From Helichrysum umbraculigerum (Eukaryota > Streptophyta > Magnoliopsida > Asterales > Asteraceae), in contig CATIUR010000003.1 in NCBI GenBank assembly GCA_949592205.1, positions 75,358,501 through 75,422,500 of the forward strand: DNA of 64,000 bases, in the 5' to 3' direction. Positions 58,101 to 64,000 of this stretch are shown here, piece by piece. A program made the position numbers and the translations under genes. The notes below the pieces were generated by a model. The model saw nothing but the letters and a program-made list of their open reading frames with translations. It was not told where the DNA came from and searched no databases. Each line of letters begins with the position of its first letter. Position 1 is the stretch's first letter.

Positions 58101-59667
58101 TTTGCCCTCTGAACCCTCACAAAGTAATCAAGTCACTGCTGAACCTCAGCGAATGACTAAGTGGACAAAACATATTGATAATCAATTGATTATTGGTAAT
58201 CCACAATCTAGGGTTCAGACAAGATCAGCAACTGCTAACTTTTATTTTTTTGTAAGTTTTGTGTCTCTAATGGAACCAAAGAAGGTTGATGAAGCACTTA
58301 CTAATCATCACTGGATAGCTGCCATGCAAGAAGAGCTATCTCAGTTTGAAAGAAATAAAGTTTGGAAGCTTGTACCACATCCTGCTGGTAAATCAGTGAT
58401 TGGAACACGATGGGTGTTCAGAAATAAAATGGATGCTGATGGTGTGATTACAAGAAACAAAGCTAGACTTGTTGCACAAGGTTACTGTCAGCAAGAAGGC
58501 ATCGACTATGACGAAACCTTTGCACCAGTAGCTAGGCTTGAAGCAATCAGACTATTTCTTGCTTACGCAGCTCACAAGAAGTTTAAAGTATATCAAATGG
58601 ATGTGAAAATTGCCTTTCTGAATGGCAAGCTGCAGGAAGAAGTGTATGTCAAGCAACCACCTGGATTCATTGATCCAAAACATCCGGGTTATGTTTACAA
58701 ACTCGATAAAGCCCTGTATGGACTAAAACAAGCTCCCAGAGCATGGTATGATACTCTTTCTGTCTACCTGATAAAATGTGGCTACGTCAGAGGCAAAGTT
58801 GACAGCACATTATTTATCAAAAGAGATAAGAGAGATGTCATATTAGTCCAGATCTATGTTGATGATATCATTTTCGGGTCTACTAACAGTGACATGTGCA
58901 AGGAATTTTCTGATCTCATGACCAAAAGTTATGAGATGAGCATGATGGGTGAATTAACATTTTTCCTTGGTTTGCAAATAAAACAAACCAAAACTGGAAT
59001 TTTCATAAGTCAAGGAAAATATGTTAAAGATCTATTAAAGAAATTTGAATTTGCTAATTGCTCAACCCTTGCTACACCCATGTCACCTGCAGTAAAGCTA
59101 CATGCTGATCCTGATGGTAAATCTGTAAACATTACTGCTTACAGAGGAATGATTGGGTCGCTGCTATATCTAACTGCTAGTAGACCAGACATTATGTTTG
59201 CTACATGTCTCTGTGCTAGGTATCAAGCTGATCCAAAAGAATCACACTTGCTCGCTGTCAAAAGGATATTCAGATATCTGAAGGGTACTCCTAATCTTGG
59301 TCTCTGGTACCCATCTGGTTCAGACTTCTCCCTGAAAGGATACTCTGATTCTGATCATGCTGGATGCAAACTGGATCGAAAAAGTACATCTGGTAGCTGT
59401 CAATTTCTTGGAGAAAAGCTAGTAAGCTGGTCTAGCAAGAAACAAAACTCAGTTTCAACTTCAACTGCTGAAGCTGAATATGTTGCTGCCAGTGCCTGCA
59501 CTGCTCAAATTCTCTGGATGAGAAATCAGCTCGCTGACTATGGCTTTGACTTCAGTGAAATACCAATCTACTGTGCTAGTCAAAGTGCTATAGCTATTGC
59601 CAACAATCCAGTAATGCACTCAAGGACAAAGCACATTGATGTCCGATATCATTTCATCAGGGATCAT
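55183..59667 (+). CDS. Copia gag-pol polyprotein, 3'-truncated
   Basis: The open frame has no internal stop and 1495 element-derived codons. Domains: gag (UBN2-type, from residue ~20, WMSRMMMFLD), CCHC knuckle CYKCGRIGHFAAEC (~339), protease WYLDSGCSRHMTG (~465), pre-integrase HKRLSHMNF (~594), integrase HMDLFGPV (~658) and LRSDNGTEF (~720), reverse transcriptase DVKIAFLNG (~1140) and YVDDIIFGS (~1225), and RNase H GYSDSDHAG (~1386) to TSTAEAEYVA (~1426). Integrase before reverse transcriptase is diagnostic of Ty1/copia. The last element codons are at 59662-59667 (RNase H end, HFIRDH). The frame then reads 24 more codons into the antisense end of an A-type LTR before TGA at 59740, so the C-terminus is chimeric. 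Confidence 0.93.
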
Positions 59668-62600
59668 TGTCGCTACTCCTATCGGTCGGTCGGATTTGAC
59701 TCCGGTCGTTGTTCCAACAGCAACAGAAGCGGCGGACAGTGAGTTTTAAATTTATATGAGCTGGGGCTCAAACTATAAGTACTACCTACCTTGGGAGCAA
59801 GCAGTAAGTATAACTCGAGGTCGTTCTTAAAACGGAGCGAATTGAAATAAAGGGGGTCACCAAAGATTATGGTCGCAATTAGGATGGGGTAGGTAGATAG
59901 ATTTTGGATTGATTTGGTTTTCTAATTATCCTAAATGCAGAAAAGTAAATAACGAGAAATGAAATTAGGATTTAAGCAGACAGGTAGAGATGTGATTGCT
60001 GAAACTTGGATAATTAGGGTTTCGGGATGATGTTCATTATAAAATTGATTGGAGATTTACCAGATAAAGAGTAGACATACTTTCGGTGTAAACACTAGGA
60101 CCCTACGTTCAGGTGAAACCCTAGAAACATATGTCATTGGAATCCTAGGCTATCATGATTCTGATCAGATCAGGCTGTTTTCAAACCCTCCTGAGCCTTT
60201 GCTTAACTAAGACAAAGTCACCCTAAATGTTCTAGGGATCAAGCATAAGGCAACAGACCGCAATTGTATTTACTGACCTTTCTTAACACCTAATCGTCTA
60301 TTTACTTTTATTATAGCAAATACTGATTGTATCATGTGTATGTTAAACTATTGGTTTGATAAGGGTTTTGCATGTCTAGGTATATGATTGACACTACCCT
60401 GTATTGTTTCTATTGAAGCACATACTTAACCATCATAAATATAGACCCTCCTTTACATACAGGCGTTCATCCCTAGGAATAATCACGGTGTACAGGGCAA
60501 TTAGGCATTTCCACAGTGTTCCAAACCTTAGATGTACTGACGGTGTACTGGACATTTAAGCATTTCCACAGTGTTCCAGATCTTAGGTGTACTAACGGTG
60601 TACAGTGCAACAAGCGTTTCCACAGCTTTGATTCCTAGACCACAGTTCTAGAAGGATCACTTCTAGGTAATTCACGATGAAACAATCCATGGCATTTCCT
60701 TAGCTTCCACGTATTTGTACTCCACACGAGGTGTTTCCAACGCTATACGAAGTACCGTGCCTTTTAAAGGAAAGTTCATAGTTTCATACTGTAACTGGAG
60801 ATAATTGTATATTCATAGTATTAGGGTTGATCAGATCCTATCCTAGGGCAACAGTCACGTGAAAGTCTGGAAAGGGTGATGAGAGACTAGATCTATATTC
60901 AGGATAAGCTTAACCAGATACACAGCATAACAATTTCCAATCGTATAAATGAAACATTAATTTAACATCATCCCTACTCCTAATATCTACATTTCAACAA
61001 TCACAATATTAAACTACTCTATAAACATGGCAATATGCAGAATACAAACTGAAATAACATAAAGCACAAGCATTATAACAGTAAGTAAAGTTTAGATATC
61101 ACCGAGAATACAGCAGCGTAATACTGAGGATTACAAATAGTCTGAACTTGAAAAACTCGTTACAACAAGATTACCAAGCTAAAACTTCCTCTAGACTCGA
61201 ACCGTAAGCTCAACCCTAACCTTTATCCTCTAACTCCTAAGAGTAGTGCTAGAGAGAGAAAGTTAGAGAGAGAAAGTGAGAGAAAATGAGAGAAATGAAA
61301 ATGAGAGAAATGTGAAAGTGTGTGAATGTGTTGAGGTGTCAAAAATGAGGAGGGGTGATCCCCTATTTATAGGCAAAGCTCAAAAATCAGCCGTACAACT
61401 CGCGAAACAGCACGTACAAGCAAACGAAGCAGCATACGGGGGGCAAGGGGGCCGTATACGGCCTTGGTAGGGCCGTATATGGTGTTAGGTAGGCCGTATA
61501 CGGTCTTAGGTAGGCCGTATACGGTTGCCAAGGCCGTATACGGTGTCTGTCTGATTTCGTTCGTTGCTTAAAACGCGCGTATCTCCTTCGTTATGCGTCC
61601 GTTTGACCTGATTCTTTCACCCGTGTCTTCATAATTCCGTTACGCTTCTAATGATGCCAACTTCACTGAAATTGGATGTGTATAGCTCAAGCATAGCCGA
61701 AATGACTTTATAGGGTCTGATACTACTCAGTCTTCTCCGTTCTTTATCCGATTTGCACGATTCTTGATTTTCCCGTCTCGATTTTACCTGTTTTATCATA
61801 TGATGAAGTTAGAATGTGATCTATATAAGGTAAATGAGGCCGGATGATTTTGTGCACGTTTATTCGCCCTGATTTGCTTGTTATTTGGACGTTTTAGGTG
61901 ATTTTTGCAGCAACGCCTATATTTAGACCACTTTAGTGAATTTTAGTAAATAATGGTCATTTTGGAATGTTTTCACTAAAGATACGTCCAAAAAGTGCGG
62001 AATATTGCCCTTAAAAACATGACTATTTGAGTCACATCAAGTTATCCCACACTTAGGCGTTGCTTGTCCTCAAGCAACACTCAGTTAGAAAAACATTTAT
62101 TTCTTTGTTTTTTAGGGTGAGTCAAAATAATTTCAAAATGATACCACTTCTAATATGACTAAGACTGTTTAAGAATAAGGGAAAGGATAAGATGATCCTT
62201 TCAGAAGCAAGAGGCAATTATCATCAAGCATACTACCAATCCTCGTGATCTTGGAGTACACATGACTAGGCGATCTCACTAAAGGTGGTCACTCAATTCA
62301 CTCAAAGTGTATCGGGTTCCCTAACAATCTAGAACAAATGAAATCACTCAAATAAGCCAGTCATGCAGCACTCATCGTCATAAGCTTGGTCGAGAATTGG
62401 ATCTCCACCACTTAGGTGAGGACGGTGCTAACTATCCCAAGACATTCAACGGGTGGTAGTGTTTGGTGAGGTTTAAGGATATGGATAGTGGTATATGTTT
62501 GGTTGTAAGGGTTTGACTCATCTTAAAACTCAAAGATAGTGAAAAACTTTATTTCAGAATGGAACGGAGGATTTTTTAGCTACTCGTCTTCTATCGAATT

Positions 62601-64000
62601 TTCCTTGAGAATGTGATACTTGAAGCACTCAGCTTTATTTGATGGAGCTATATTTTTTTTCTTTTCTTGATTTTTCTACATTTTATTTTTCTTTTCTTCT
62701 TCAGAACTTCTTTGTCAGAGAATTTCTAAGGATATATTATGTTGATCCTTTCAGAAATCCTTTTCGGAACTATGATCTTTGATCTTGAACTTCAATTTCT
62801 TTTATCGTGCCAATTTTTCGCACTTTTGACTTTTTAGAGTACACAGAAGAGGAAGACTTTGAAGCATAATTGAAGAGGATGTTCCAAAAGATGTTTTTCA
62901 CGACCTTAAAAATTCTAAGATAAGGTTTTGGGAATTTTGGGTGAGTAGGGGTTTAGTACGAGGGTTTTTATGAAATGAAAGGTTTAGGCTAAACAGGGTT
63001 TACTAGGTGGATCATCGATACTGAAAATAAGTATCGGAAGGGTTTTGGGCTTGAAGAGATATGTGAGAATTGGGTTTAAATCCTAAGGAATGTCAAGGTC
63101 ATTTAGCTGCACCTATACCGCGTACGGTACACACCAATGTGGTCTTGAAACGTATGTCTGGAGCAAGTTCTAATTCAGAGATGCAAGCATCGGCACACAC
63201 AAGAAATGAAAGTGAAGCATTAAAGATGAATGCTTTTAGGCTCAAGATACCTCACTAAAAAATAGGGTTGTATGTGCCTAGCCATGCTCCTTTCAGATTA
63301 TTGTTTCTTGCTCGAGAAATTCCTACCTTATTTTCCCTATATTCCAAAATACCTTACTCATATTTCAAGAATGATTCTTTTCGAAAGTATTTAACTCAAA
63401 AAACTTAGAGTTTAGTTTCATAATTTAAATCATAATTTTAAATTTTTGAAATAATTTTGTTTGAAAAATTCGTTATTTGGGAAAACATTTTCTGAGTAAT
63501 GCTATTTTGGACATAAAAATTGCCTAAAATTATCCAAGGTATTCTATACCTTGCTATCCCACACTTAGAGGAACATTGTCCCTAATGTTCTCTTGAGTTG
63601 AGTTTTTACTGGAGGTAAAATCCCACACTTAGAGTTTGAACATGTAAGAAAATGTTTCTTAAGTGTTAAATTTGGGTTTGAATCCCACACTTAGTGATAA
63701 GTTCAGGATAGGGTATAGAATATAACAAGCTAACAAGACAGAATATATGTGATCATGAAATGGATAGAAGGTTAAGAAACTCCCCAGATAACGTTTTGAA
63801 GCATGTGAAATTTTGCAGGAGAGAGAGAGTCGAAACGAGCTTTCTTCTGCATTCTTCTTGAAGGACAGCTAGCTTCATAAGGGGTTATCCGGTGTCATGT
63901 ATCCAACGTTATCAGAAATCAACTTCAATTCTTTTTAAGTGGGGATCCTTATGGTGTAGAATCCCATACTTTAGGTTTTGAAGCAGTTGGAGCGATTTCG
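59668..64000 (-). mobile_element. Element A': second family-A copy, minus strand, partial (runs off the window)
   Basis: Read on the minus strand, 59668-62039 is a full-length A LTR (2372 bp; TGATGT at 62039, ending GACA at 59668). It acts as the 3' LTR. To its right lie the polypurine tract (about 62040-62054) and the 3' internal region, the reverse complement of about 10405-12381. This includes both conserved blocks and the repeated polypurine-like motifs. ORF1 and ORF2 would lie beyond 64000. It interrupts the copia RNase H coding region at 59667/59668. It differs from A by more substitutions than A's two LTRs differ from each other, so it is an independent insertion. Confidence 0.9.
61452..61543. 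repeat. CCGTATACGG array in LTR A'
   Basis: Copies start at 61452, 61473 (variant CCGTATATGG), 61494, 61515 and 61534. The steps are 21, 21, 21 and 19, the mirror of element A. The TATA box TATAAATA is on the minus strand near 61364-61371. Confidence 0.9.

Larger units (their letters stand above)
41781..59667 (+). mobile_element. Ty1/copia retrotransposon (SIRE/Tork-like), split by element B and truncated by A'
   Basis: The 5' LTR is in two pieces: about 41781-42194 and 54632-55134. Joined, they are about 917 bp. The LTR start TGTTAGATATTCTG is inferred from the usual copia TGTTAG beginning; the end GGGACTTTCA directly before the primer site is firm. A TATA box (TATAAATA, 54675-54682) lies in the right piece. 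The primer site TAGTATCAGAGC is at 55137-55148, one base from the initiator tRNA-Met consensus. The gag-pol frame starts at 55183 and is open until the element ends at 59667, where family A' LTR begins. No 3' LTR is in the window. Confidence 0.85.

Overview
This is nuclear DNA of a flowering plant, most likely a eudicot. It is AT-rich, holds spliced genes with GT..AG introns, and is dominated by nested LTR retrotransposons with plant-type primer binding sites (tRNA-Asp and tRNA-iMet). No species can be named from the sequence alone.

Layout. 1-2526 is AT-rich intergenic DNA with a 41-bp tandem repeat and a foldback transposon (1452-2038). 2527-14765 is a 12.2-kb Athila-like element, here called A (+). 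It has 2.37-kb LTRs, a tRNA-Asp primer site and two unusual ORFs, but no recognisable gag, protease, reverse transcriptase or integrase. 14766-30253 is a three-layer nest of chromovirus-type Ty3/gypsy LTRs on the minus strand: an old LTR relic, into which a solo LTR (target duplication GTCGG) and a complete 10.9-kb element (target duplication GTATA) have inserted. 30254-32045 holds a SINE-like sequence and a MITE. 32046-42000 is the only gene island. It contains a three-coding-exon gene of unknown function, the gene for TFIIF subunit beta (RAP30), and a decayed gene fragment that diverges from the TFIIF-beta gene. 41781-59667 is a Ty1/copia element. It is split in its 5' LTR by a 12.4-kb second Athila-like element, B (+, target duplication GTCTT), and cut off in its RNase H region by a second family-A copy (A', minus) that runs off the right edge of the window.

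The most interesting part is the A/B element family. The two families differ in nucleotide sequence but share one architecture. Each U3 carries CCGTRTACGG palindromes on a 21-bp period upstream of a TATA box. Each has 53-56-bp tandem repeats in the LTR, a tRNA-Asp primer site, and an ORF1 of about 480-490 residues with an internal duplication. Each then has a leader-intron region and an ORF2 with an Athila ORF-1-like domain. The 3' internal region holds repeated copies of the polypurine-tract motif and two conserved non-coding blocks. As neither copy encodes polymerase functions, they presumably depend on an autonomous partner, while their own proteins and RNA elements appear to have been maintained. 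ORF1 is intact in A and has one stop in B; ORF2 is intact in B and has two stops in A.

All relationships are from reading by eye; no alignment or database search was run.
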